NCBI RefSeq assembly: GCF_001632845.1
Contig: NZ_CP011994.1
Span: 1,794,501-1,858,500 of the forward strand
Direction of reading: 5' to 3'
Source of the DNA: Ectothiorhodospira sp. BSL-9
GTDB lineage: Bacteria > Pseudomonadota > Gammaproteobacteria > Ectothiorhodospirales > Ectothiorhodospiraceae
Length of the DNA: 64,000 nucleotides
In this document: one piece after another, positions 45,481 to 53,395 of the stretch
Numbering within the stretch: the first letter of the stretch is position 1
Layout: each line of letters begins with the position of its first letter
Made by a program: the position numbers and the translations under genes
Notes under the pieces: generated by a model
Database searches by the model: none
The model's input: only the letters and a program-made list of their open reading frames with translations
Told to the model about the DNA's origin: nothing

Positions 45481-46084
45481 CGGGGGGTGCGTGGTGCGGT
45501 AATATGATCATGAGAATGGCATCGCCGCTGGCAGACAGATCGGCAACCACATGCAGCTGGCGCAAGCCGCCTCCGCTGTCCGTGTGCGAGACCGAGCAGG
45601 ACGATGCGCTTGCGCGCCCCTCGGCCAGGTCCTTCAGCAGACCGGCAAGCGTTGCTCGACTTTCGGGCGCCAGGAAACTGACGACCGTGTGGCCCACGAG
45701 GCGGTCCCTTGGGGCCCCAAGCAGTTCGGCCCCTGCCGGATTGGCTTCGATGACCCGTCCGTCGAGATCCACGGTGAGATAGCCGGCGGGCGCGTTGTTG
45801 AAAAGGACCTTGTAGCGATCCTTTTCCAGGGCAAGCTCCTGCTCGTTGGCCTCCAGCTGTTGATACTGCAGGTCCAGTTCCACCTGATGCGTCTGCAACT
45901 CATGCAATAACCTGAGCGCATCGCTGGCACTGTCCGGGTTGCGGGCCAGGCTGTACAGGAGCGCCAGGGCATCCTCTCCCAGCGTCCAGCCGCGAGTGGG
46001 GGGAGCAGTGCCCTCCCTGAGCCGTTCCTCAGCGTCAGCGCGCAACTGCTCATGCCCTCGGGGTTCGCGGGTGAACTTGGGCAT
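45473..46084 (-). CDS. Single PAS-domain protein
   Basis: 203 aa. A charged helical N-terminus includes LYSLARNPDSASDALRLLHELQTHQVELDLQYQQLE, the same kind of leader seen in the 29804 protein. It is followed by a PAS domain (about residues 92-195, NNAPAGYLTVDLDGRVIEANPAGAELLG). No output domain is present, so it may work as a sensor partner. I chose ATG 46084 (GGAGG four bases upstream) over ATG 46132. Confidence 0.78.
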   Translation of the reverse strand: MPKFTREPRGHEQLRADAEERLREGTAPPTRGWTLGEDALALLYSLARNPDSASDALRLLHELQTHQVELDLQYQQLEANEQELALEKDRYKVLFNNAPAGYLTVDLDGRVIEANPAGAELLGAPRDRLVGHTVVSFLAPESRATLAGLLKDLAEGRASASSCSVSHTDSGGGLRQLHVVADLSASGDAILMIILPHHAPPGA

Positions 46085-46153
46085 ACAGCCTCCATTGAGA
46101 TCAATCGTGAGTGGCGTTCGCCTGTTTTGCAATCAATACTACTGTGAGCCCAT

Positions 46154-46690
46154 TCACATGTCTGTCTGCCATCCCACATAGCCTGGAGACCGGGTGAGGG
46201 GCGCTACCGGCCTGAATGCCTCCCCGCCGACCTTGTCCCCCGGTTCGATTCCGTGGCGTTCGAACCAGCCCGCATTCACCTCCAGGGCGAAGCGCACCGG
46301 CTCAGAGGCGGTGTGCGAATCGGTGGTTTCCGGCTGCATGGTCATGATGTCGGTGATGCGATGATCGGCGCTGATGAACGCCACGTCCAGGGGAATGAGG
46401 GTGTTTTTCATCCACATGCCGTAATGGGCGTCCTGGGGCCATACAAAGAGCATCCCCTGGCCGTCGGGCAGGTGGTCGCGGAACATCAGGCCCTGGCGGC
46501 GACTGGCCGGGTCCATGGCCCTTTCCACCATGAGGGTGTGTTCGCCAACGGTGAGCGGCAGCAGCAGGGGAGCGCTGTCATCGGCAGGGTGCGAGTAGCG
46601 CAGCAGGGGAATGCAGGCCGTCAGCAGCAATGCGCCTATGAGACTTGCCCACAGCAGTTTCCGGGACGGGCCGGAGGGCCTGGATGGCAT
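46154..46690 (-). CDS. DUF192 lipoprotein
   Basis: 178-aa precursor with lipobox LLTAC. The DUF192 domain covers about residues 45-165 with RRQGLMFRDHLPDGQGMLFVWP and WMKNTLIPLDVAFI, its hallmarks. Function is unknown; in other genomes it is often linked to envelope or metal-related genes. It lies 55 bp downstream of hslO on the same strand. Confidence 0.87.
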   Translation of the reverse strand: MPSRPSGPSRKLLWASLIGALLLTACIPLLRYSHPADDSAPLLLPLTVGEHTLMVERAMDPASRRQGLMFRDHLPDGQGMLFVWPQDAHYGMWMKNTLIPLDVAFISADHRITDIMTMQPETTDSHTASEPVRFALEVNAGWFERHGIEPGDKVGGEAFRPVAPLTRSPGYVGWQTDM

Positions 46691-46745
46691 CAGTCAGTGC
46701 TCCCTGGAGGGGGTGTCCACCACTCCGGTCGGGCCGGCGGTCGGG

Positions 46746-47603
46746 CTAGTGCAGTGTCGGCGGTGATTCATCGAAGAGGGCCGCCACAGCGGCGGCGTCC
46801 AGTCGGTATTCCCGGTTGGCCAGGTCGTCACGGATGACCACCTCGCCCTGTTCGCTCAAGACGGATTCCACCTGCTCGCGCCCCAGGGAGCGCAGCATAT
46901 TACGTACCTTGGTCCAGTCCTCCGGCGCGTCGTGGATGACACGGCGGGGCTCGAAGACGCGCACCTTCTCTTCCGGGAAGAGGCGGGTGAGCAGGTCCTG
47001 CGCCGGGAGTTCAATCTGCTCCTGCGGGGTGACGGTCGAGGCCAGTTGCTCGACACGGTTCCAGCCGTCCGGATCCCGGGCGTCGGCCTCGGGCAGCTTT
47101 TGCAGCAGCAGGCCGGCGACGCCGGTCCTGGTGGCGGCCAGGAAGAGTCGGGAGGGCAGTTGATCCGACAGCCCCAGGTAGTGCTCGAACATGCTGGCGA
47201 TGCGTTCCCCCTGCATGGGCACCACGCTCTGCCAGGGCTGGCGCATGGTGGGCATGTCCAGGGAGAGGAGCAACTGACCATCACCCAGGAGCTGCGGGGC
47301 AGGGGCCGGCTCGATGCGGGGCTCCGTCTGGGCCATGGCCCGCAGATTCAGGCGCTCGTCGCAGTCCACCACCAGCAGGGAGATGGGGCCATCCCCCTTG
47401 AGCTGAAAGGTGATCCTTCCGGGTTGCTTGAGCGATTCGGAGATCAGTAGCGCGGTGGCGCACATCTCGCCCAGCAGTTCGGTGGCTGGAAAGGGGTAGT
47501 CCCGATCGGCCATGACCTGCTGCCATATGGGCCCCAGGCGCACCACGGCGCCGCGGATGTCCAGGTCCTCGAGCAGGAAGCGCTGCAGTTGATCCTGGCT
47601 CAT
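46746..47603 (-). CDS. hslO: Hsp33-family chaperonin lacking the redox-zinc cysteines
   Basis: 285 aa and alignable with E. coli Hsp33 end to end, including GEMCATALLIS, DGPISLLVVDCDERLNLRA and QQL-type C-terminal residues. The redox switch is missing. In an ungapped alignment the four zinc ligands (CxC and CxxC) fall on Ala226, Glu228, Asp259 and Ala262. Only two other Cys remain (48, 81). The flanking pattern REQVESVLSEQGEVVIRDDLANREY keeps the fold pattern, so this is divergence, not frameshift. It cannot be activated by disulfide formation as in E. coli. Overlaps yffB by four bases. Confidence 0.9.
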   Translation of the reverse strand: MSQDQLQRFLLEDLDIRGAVVRLGPIWQQVMADRDYPFPATELLGEMCATALLISESLKQPGRITFQLKGDGPISLLVVDCDERLNLRAMAQTEPRIEPAPAPQLLGDGQLLLSLDMPTMRQPWQSVVPMQGERIASMFEHYLGLSDQLPSRLFLAATRTGVAGLLLQKLPEADARDPDGWNRVEQLASTVTPQEQIELPAQDLLTRLFPEEKVRVFEPRRVIHDAPEDWTKVRNMLRSLGREQVESVLSEQGEVVIRDDLANREYRLDAAAVAALFDESPPTLH

Positions 47604-47968
47604 GCCAGCACCGCCTTGTACTGATCGGTGTCGAAGCCCACCAGCACCGTATTGCCCCTCTCCAGCACCGGTCGCCTGATCAGGGTCGGGTGCGTCTCCA
47701 TCAACTCACGGGCGCGGCGCTCGTCCAGTGGATCACGCGTCTCCTGGGGAAGCTTGCGCCAGGTGAGGCCCCGGCGGTTGATCAGTGCATCCCAGCCCAC
47801 GGCCTGGCTCCAGTGAGACAGTCGCGAGGCGACCACGCCAGATTTCTTGTAGTCGATGAAGGTGTGCTCGATGCCATGATCATTCAGCCAGGCGATGGCC
47901 TTTTTCATGGTGTCGCAGTTCTTGATGCCGTATAGGCGGCAGGCAGAGTCTTGCTCGAGGTCGGACAT
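47600..47968 (-). CDS. yffB: ArsC/Spx-family protein YffB
   Basis: 122-aa thioredoxin-fold protein with YGIKNCDTMKKAIAWL, the YffB form of the ArsC active site, and TWRKLPQETRD, followed by HPTLIRRPVLERG. YffB relatives have been suggested to act as glutathione-dependent reductases; arsenate reduction is not established for them. First gene of the yffB-hslO-DUF192-PAS run. No SD is visible before ATG 47968. Confidence 0.85.
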   Translation of the reverse strand: MSDLEQDSACRLYGIKNCDTMKKAIAWLNDHGIEHTFIDYKKSGVVASRLSHWSQAVGWDALINRRGLTWRKLPQETRDPLDERRARELMETHPTLIRRPVLERGNTVLVGFDTDQYKAVLA

Positions 47969-48227
47969 GGGAGGGGATGCGGGCCTGTGTGTACGAGTCC
48001 CGGATTATAACGCCCTGTCCGGCAACGGGAACACACTCCCGGTGCGTCAGTGGGGAGGATGCGGGGAGAGAGAGGGGGCAGAGAAACGGGGGAGGGTAGG
48101 TAGTGGAACGGTAGAGGCGGCTGACAAACCGCGTCGGATAGGCCTCTGCAAAGTCACTATCACGACGTGTGAGGGATTTGTCAGCGCGGCCTCTACCCGC
48201 ACCGCGACTTCCGATGCCGCGAAGACC
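47969..48227. other. Intergenic region with large stem-loop downstream of the antenna genes
   Basis: 259 bp without a supported gene. It is purine-rich on the plus strand near 48060-48105. A long imperfect inverted repeat joins 48111-48128 (GTAGAGGCGGCTGACAAA) to 48177-48196 (TTTGTCAGCGCGGCCTCTAC), enclosing a 48-nt loop. It starts 31 bp after the beta-subunit stop on the minus strand, so it may stabilise or end the antenna transcript. Confidence 0.45.
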
Positions 48228-48368
48228 TCAGTAGAAGGGTCTCCACAGGAACACCAGGAAGTGGGCAGCAGCCGCCAGCACCATGAACACGGTGAAGGTG
48301 GTCTTGAACTGCTCGTGGAATTCCTTGGCTTGTTCTTCGCTCAGGCCGGAGATGCTGTTTTCGTTCAT
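48228..48368 (-). CDS. pucB: Light-harvesting antenna beta polypeptide (LH2-like)
   Basis: 46-aa bacteriochlorophyll-binding protein: polar N-terminus LSEEQAKEFHEQFKTTF, one membrane helix, the bacteriochlorophyll-ligand His36 in AAAAHFLVFLWRPF, and the terminal WRPF typical of beta chains. It starts 18 bp after the alpha gene stop. Assignment to the peripheral LH2 rather than core LH1 is by general likeness; pucB is used provisionally. Confidence 0.87.
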   Translation of the reverse strand: MNENSISGLSEEQAKEFHEQFKTTFTVFMVLAAAAHFLVFLWRPFY

Positions 48369-48386
48369 GGTCTAGGTCCTCGTCGC

Positions 48387-48587
48387 TCAGGCGATGTCTT
48401 GGGTGGCTTCAACTTCGCTGTGCAGCGGGTTGTAGCTGTCGTTGCTGTAGACAAAAGCGTGAACCACCAGGGCCACCACCAGAACGGCCATCAGGATGGG
48501 CATCAGCCAGGTGCCGGGGTTGACCACCAGCCACAGCTTCCAGTCGTCGCGGGGGTTGCTGGGCTTGCTCGGTCTGTATTCGCTCAT
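48387..48587 (-). CDS. pucA: Light-harvesting antenna alpha polypeptide (LH2-like)
   Basis: 66-aa alpha chain with DDWKLWLVVNPGTWLMP at the membrane entry, a single helix and the ligand His43 in VALVVHAFVYSND. The VVNP motif is closer to LH2 alpha than to the FDPRR form usual in LH1. ATG 48587 (AGAGG upstream) gives a normal antenna length; an ATG at 48596 is possible. Unlike the common puf/puc order beta-alpha, alpha comes first here. Confidence 0.87.
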   Translation of the reverse strand: MSEYRPSKPSNPRDDWKLWLVVNPGTWLMPILMAVLVVALVVHAFVYSNDSYNPLHSEVEATQDIA

Positions 48588-48727
48588 GGATATCATCCTC
48601 TTGAGATTGAAGGTGGGTCCTTGGAGACCCTGAACACAACACATGGTGCTAATCACGAGCGTGGCGGGCTATCCTTCCCGAGTCACCCGAAAGTGGCGGG
48701 AATGACCCTGCTCGTAGTCCGGGTGTG

Positions 48728-48755
48728 AGTCTACGTTGACACGGGGGGATGTCAA
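48728..48755 (-). promoter_or_regulatory. Antenna promoter with overlapping palindrome
   Basis: On the minus strand TTGACA (48755-48750) and TAGACT (48733-48728) are 16 bp apart, a plausible sigma-70 promoter giving a 130-nt leader. TTGACA is also one arm of the perfect palindrome TTGACA-N8-TGTCAA (48736-48755), a likely operator for light or oxygen control. The geometry differs from the TGT-N12-ACA sites of PpsR/CrtJ. Confidence 0.5.
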
Positions 48756-48835
48756 GGCAGGTGGACGCCCCCTCTGCCCGGACAGCCCCAGAACCCTTCA
48801 AAGTGTTGAGCCAAATCATGAATAGCGAGGTGCCC

Positions 48836-49039
48836 ATGACCCGGATACACATCACTGGAATGAGTTGCGGCCATTGCGAGGCCAGCGTGGAAAAGGCCCT
48901 GGCGGCCGTGCCTGGTGTGGACCAGGTGGTGCGAGTGGACCGCCAGCGGGAGGAGGCGGTGGTGGAGGGGCCAGCCGCCGCCCAGGCCCTGGAGGAGGCC
49001 ATCATCCGTCTGGGTTTTCAGGCAAGGGTGATGGAATAA
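48836..49039 (+). CDS. copZ: CopZ-like heavy-metal-binding protein
   Basis: 67-aa HMA-domain protein with the metal-binding MSCGHC (residues 8-13) and the beta-alpha-beta-beta-alpha-beta pattern of copper chaperones. It would bind Cu(I) in the cytoplasm and pass it to partners; no copper ATPase is nearby. ATG 48836 with GAGGTG upstream is preferred; ATG 48818 would add six residues. Confidence 0.85.
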   Translation: MTRIHITGMSCGHCEASVEKALAAVPGVDQVVRVDRQREEAVVEGPAAAQALEEAIIRLGFQARVME

Positions 49040-49100
49040 GTCCCGTCTTCACGGGTCCAATGGACCTCCATACGTCGAGATCCGGACCGAGGATCCCCAT

Positions 49101-50177
49101 GTGAAAGCCGCAAAACTCGTTGCCCCGGGCATCCTGGCCCTGGTCGTCGTGGCCGCCGCCATCTATTTGTGGGGGTGGGACCGCTCAGGGCCCCCCGTGA
49201 CCGCCGGGGGTGGCCCCCCCGCCGCCGTGCCGGTGATCGTTGCGGAGGTGGGCTGGCGTGAGTTTCACACTCAACTCCAGGCCCTGGGTACGGCCCGGGC
49301 CAACGAGGCGGTGGACATCACCGCGCGGATCACCGCGCCGGTGGAGGCCATCGAGTTCACGGACGGCATGCAGGTGCGCCAGGGGCAGGTGCTGGTGCGC
49401 CTGGCCGCGGCGGAGGAGGCGGCCGAGGCCCGGGAGCGGCATGTGGGGGTGCAGGAACAGCAGCGTGAACTGGAGCGCATCCGGGGGCTGGTGGCCGATC
49501 GCAACCTGCCTCGCCAGCGGCTGGATGAGCAGCAATCACGCCTCAGTGAAGCCCAGGCGCGCCTCGAGGCCGCCCAGGCGCGGGTGAGGGACCGGGTGGT
49601 GCGGGCGCCCTTCGACGGCGTGGTGGGGTTCCGCAGGGTGAGCCTGGGCGCCCTGGTGAGCCCCGGCACCATCATCACCACACTGGATGACATCAGCGTC
49701 ATCAAGCTGGATTTCAGCGTGCCCGAAACATTTCTGGCCGGGGTGAAGTCCGGCCAGCTGATCCAGGCCCGTGCCGCCGCCTTCCCCGGTGAGCGCTTCG
49801 CCGGCGAAGTCACCAGCGTGGATGTGCGCGTGGACCCGGTCACGCGGGCCGCCATGGCCCGGGCCACCCTGCCCAACCCCGACGGTGTCCTGCGTCCTGG
49901 CATGCTGCTCACCGTGACGCTGCTCAAGGACGAGCGCCGCTCCCTGAGTCTGCCTGAAGGGGCCCTGCTGCGGCAGGCCGATCAGGCCTATGTGTTCGTG
50001 CTGGATGATGACACGGTGGTGCGTCGCGAGGTGCGCACCGGCCGACGTGCGCCGGGGGTGGTGGAGATCCTGGACGGGTTGCAGCCCGGCGAACGCGTGG
50101 TGAGCGAGGGTGCGGTGCGGCTGCGACCGGGTGCCCGGGTCACCGTGGCTGACATGGCACCGGCCGCCGGAGACTGA
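49101..50177 (+). CDS. RND efflux periplasmic adaptor subunit
   Basis: 358-aa membrane fusion protein. One N-terminal membrane helix (residues about 8-26), biotinyl-lipoyl halves (ITAPVEAIEFTDGMQVRQGQVLVRL and VRAPFDGVVGFRRVSLGALVSPGT) around a coiled-coil hairpin (about 95-160), then beta-barrel and membrane-proximal domains. It bridges the RND pump to an outer-membrane channel, which is not encoded here. GTG start with GAGGA upstream. The pump gene follows after 5 bp. Confidence 0.92.
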   Translation: MKAAKLVAPGILALVVVAAAIYLWGWDRSGPPVTAGGGPPAAVPVIVAEVGWREFHTQLQALGTARANEAVDITARITAPVEAIEFTDGMQVRQGQVLVRLAAAEEAAEARERHVGVQEQQRELERIRGLVADRNLPRQRLDEQQSRLSEAQARLEAAQARVRDRVVRAPFDGVVGFRRVSLGALVSPGTIITTLDDISVIKLDFSVPETFLAGVKSGQLIQARAAAFPGERFAGEVTSVDVRVDPVTRAAMARATLPNPDGVLRPGMLLTVTLLKDERRSLSLPEGALLRQADQAYVFVLDDDTVVRREVRTGRRAPGVVEILDGLQPGERVVSEGAVRLRPGARVTVADMAPAAGD

Positions 50178-50182
50178 CGCCC

Positions 50183-53100
50183 ATGATCCTCTCCGATGTG
50201 GCCAATCGCCGCCCCGTGCTGGCCGTGGTGCTCAGTCTGCTCCTGATCACCCTGGGGATTCTCTCCTTCGATCGCCTGGCCCTGCGGGAATATCCGGACA
50301 TCAATCCCCCGGTGGTCACGGTGCAGACCCAGTATCCGGGTGCCAATGCCGCCATCATCGAAAGCCGCATCACCCAGCGCCTGGAGGATCGGGTGAGCGG
50401 CATCGAGGGCATCAAGTGGATTTCTTCCCAGAGCATGGACGGGCAGTCGCAGATCACCATTGAATTCAATCTGAGCCGGGACATCGACGCCGCCGCCAAC
50501 GATGTGCGTGAGGCGGTGGGTCGGGTGCTGGGGCAGTTGCCCGACGAGGCGGACCCACCCCAGGTGTTCAAGGCCGATACCAATGCCGATCCCATCATGT
50601 GGCTCAACCTGGCCAGTGACACCCTGGATGGGCTGGAACTGACCGACTACGCCGAGCGCTATCTGGTGGATCGACTCTCCACGGTGGAAGGGGTGGCGCT
50701 GATCCGTATTGGCGGTGCCAAGCGTTATGCCATGCGCATCTGGCTGGACCGGGAGGCGCTGGCTGCTCGTGGGCTCACCGTGGACGATGTGGAACAGGCC
50801 CTGCGCCGGGAAAACGTGGAACTGCCGGCGGGACGGGTGGAATCGGTGGACCAGGAATTCACCGTGCGCCTGGCCCGGGGATACCGGGATGCGGAGGACT
50901 TCTCCGGCATGGTGATCCGCCGGGGTGCCGATGGGCATCTGGTGCGTCTGGGGGAGGTGGCCCGGGTGCAGGTGGGCCCGGAAAATGATCGCACCGAGCT
51001 GCGGGGCAATGGTGAGGACATGGTGGGGCTGGGGGTGATCCAGCAATCCACGGCCAATACCCTGGCGGTGTCGCGGGCGGTACGTGCCGAGGTGGACCGA
51101 ATCAATCCCACCCTGCCCGATGGGCTGCGTCTGGCCATGAGCTATGACACCTCGGTGTTCATCGACGGGGCCATCAAGGAGGTCTTCATCACCCTGTTCA
51201 TCGCCATGAGCGTGGTGATCCTGGTGATCTACCTCTTCCTGGGCAGCGTACGCGCCATGCTGGTGCCTGCAGTCACCGTGCCGGTGTCCCTCACGGCCTC
51301 GTTCACCGTGCTGTTCGCCCTGGGTTTTTCCGTGAATCTGCTGACCCTGCTGGCGCTGGTGCTGGCCATTGGCCTGGTGGTGGACGATGCCATTGTTGTG
51401 CTGGAGAACATCCATCGCCGCATCGAGGCGGGGGAGCCTCCATTGCTGGCGGCCTACCGGGGGACGCGTCAGGTGGGGTTTGCCGTGGTGGCCACCACCC
51501 TGGTGCTGATCTCCGTGTTCGTGCCCCTGGCCTTTCTGGAGGGCAACATCGGCCGGCTGTTCACCGAGTTTGCCCTGGCCATGGCGGCGGCGGTGGCCTT
51601 CTCCAGCATCGTGGCCCTGACGCTTTCACCGGTGATGTGCGCCCGACTGATCCGCAGGGACACCCAGAAGACGGGATTGAACCGGCACATGGCCCAGGGC
51701 TTTGAGCGGCTGGGCCGGTTCTATGCCCGGCTGCTGCGCGGGTCCCTCAAATGGCCATTGGTCACCGGCCTGGCCATGGTGGTCATGTTCGTGGCCATCG
51801 TCCTGCTCATCGAGAAGATTCCCAACGAGTATGCCCCCCGGGAGGATCGGGGGGCCTTCTTCGTGCTGGTGGATGGCCCGGAAGGGGCCAGTTACGAGTA
51901 CATGCAGGCGCAGATGCGGCAGGTGGAGGCGCGCATGCTGCCCCTGCTGGAGTCCGGCGAGGCCATGCGGGTGCTGGCCCGCACGCCCCGGGGCTTTGGC
52001 AACGCCGATGTGGTGAACAACGGGTTCGGCATCATCGTGCTGGAGCACTGGAACCAGCGGGAGCGCTCCGCCTGGGAGATCATGGACAGCCTCTCGGCCC
52101 AACTGCGGGAGATCCCCGGGGTGCGCACCATCACGGTGATGCGTCAGGGGCTGGGTGGCCGCCGGGTCGGTCAGCCGGTGCAGTTCGTCATCGGCGGGCC
52201 TGACTACGACGAGCTGGTGCAATGGCGTGACATCATGCTGGAGCGGGCGGCGGAAAACCCGGGCCTGCGGGGGCTGGATTCGGACTTCAAGGAGACCAAG
52301 CCGCAGTTGCTGGTCACCGTCGACCGGGATCGGGCGGCGGATCTGGGGGTGTCCTTCGAGACCATCGGTCGCACCCTGGAGACGGTCATGGGGTCGCGCC
52401 GGGTCACCACCTATATCGACCGGGGCGAGGAGTATGACGTGATCCTGGAGGGGGACCGGGAACAGCGCCGCACACCGGATGACATCCGCAATGTGCATGT
52501 GCGGTCAGAGATCAGCGGCGAGCTGATTCCGCTGTCGAACATGGTGAGCTTCGTGGAACAGGCGGATGCCGCCAGCCTCAATCGCTACAACCGCATGCGG
52601 GCCATCACCCTCACCGCCGGCCTGGCGCCGGATTACACCCTGGGTGAGGCCCTTGATTATCTGGACGCCCTGGCGATGGAGGTGCTGCCGGCCACGGCGC
52701 GTATCGATTACAAGGGGGAGTCGCTGGAATACCAGGAGGTGGGCGGGGCCGTGCTGTTCATCTTCGTGCTGGCGCTGGTGGTGGTGTTTCTGGTTCTGTC
52801 GGGACAGTTCGAGAGCTTTGTGCAGCCCCTGGTGATCCTGACCACCGTGCCCCTGGCGGTGGTCGGGGCATTGCTGGGTCTGTGGCTGACCGGGCAGAGT
52901 CTCAATATCTACAGTCAGATCGGCATTGTCATGCTCATTGGTCTGGCCGCCAAGAACGGCATCCTGATCGTGGAATTCACCAACCAGCTGCGGGATGCGG
53001 GGCAGGCCTTCAGCGAGGCCCTGGTGGAGGCGGCCCGCATTCGTTTGCGGCCTGTGCTGATGACGGCGGTGACCACGGTGATGGGCACGCTGCCACTCAT

Positions 53101-53299
53101 CATGGCCAGTGGCCCGGGGTCGGAGAGTCGGTTCGTGATCGGTACGGTGGTGTTTTCCGGGGTGTTGTTCGCGACCCTGTTCACCCTGTTCGTGGTGCCG
53201 GTGGCCTACCAGACCCTGGCCCGACGCACGGGTTCGCCCGGTGATACCGGCCGTCGCATTGATGCCCTCGATCATCAACACGGGCCGGCGGAGGTCTGA
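50183..53299 (+). CDS. RND efflux transporter, HAE1-like (AcrB/MexF type)
   Basis: 1038-aa inner-membrane pump with 12 predicted helices and two large periplasmic loops. The proton-relay Asp pair of helix 4 is present (LAIGLVVDDAIVVLENIHRR). N-terminal DVANRRPVLAVVLSLLLITLG and the C-terminal IVMLIGLAAKNGILIVEFTNQLRD are typical of the hydrophobe/amphiphile group. The substrate is not predictable from sequence. It forms an operon with the adaptor; the CopZ gene upstream does not by itself make it a metal pump. Confidence 0.93.
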   Translation: MILSDVANRRPVLAVVLSLLLITLGILSFDRLALREYPDINPPVVTVQTQYPGANAAIIESRITQRLEDRVSGIEGIKWISSQSMDGQSQITIEFNLSRDIDAAANDVREAVGRVLGQLPDEADPPQVFKADTNADPIMWLNLASDTLDGLELTDYAERYLVDRLSTVEGVALIRIGGAKRYAMRIWLDREALAARGLTVDDVEQALRRENVELPAGRVESVDQEFTVRLARGYRDAEDFSGMVIRRGADGHLVRLGEVARVQVGPENDRTELRGNGEDMVGLGVIQQSTANTLAVSRAVRAEVDRINPTLPDGLRLAMSYDTSVFIDGAIKEVFITLFIAMSVVILVIYLFLGSVRAMLVPAVTVPVSLTASFTVLFALGFSVNLLTLLALVLAIGLVVDDAIVVLENIHRRIEAGEPPLLAAYRGTRQVGFAVVATTLVLISVFVPLAFLEGNIGRLFTEFALAMAAAVAFSSIVALTLSPVMCARLIRRDTQKTGLNRHMAQGFERLGRFYARLLRGSLKWPLVTGLAMVVMFVAIVLLIEKIPNEYAPREDRGAFFVLVDGPEGASYEYMQAQMRQVEARMLPLLESGEAMRVLARTPRGFGNADVVNNGFGIIVLEHWNQRERSAWEIMDSLSAQLREIPGVRTITVMRQGLGGRRVGQPVQFVIGGPDYDELVQWRDIMLERAAENPGLRGLDSDFKETKPQLLVTVDRDRAADLGVSFETIGRTLETVMGSRRVTTYIDRGEEYDVILEGDREQRRTPDDIRNVHVRSEISGELIPLSNMVSFVEQADAASLNRYNRMRAITLTAGLAPDYTLGEALDYLDALAMEVLPATARIDYKGESLEYQEVGGAVLFIFVLALVVVFLVLSGQFESFVQPLVILTTVPLAVVGALLGLWLTGQSLNIYSQIGIVMLIGLAAKNGILIVEFTNQLRDAGQAFSEALVEAARIRLRPVLMTAVTTVMGTLPLIMASGPGSESRFVIGTVVFSGVLFATLFTLFVVPVAYQTLARRTGSPGDTGRRIDALDHQHGPAEV

Positions 53300-53395
53300 A
53301 GCTGGCGAGTCCTGGCTGCTAATCTCCAGTAAAATACCGGTCTTGCGCGAAGACCCGGAGCGGGTGACGTGCTTCGGGGGCTGAAAGGAGGGCTC

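Noticed and set aside
48736-48764. Plus-strand promoter for copZ from the same TTGACA
   Set aside because: No acceptable -10 lies 16-18 bp downstream on the plus strand, whereas the minus strand has one.
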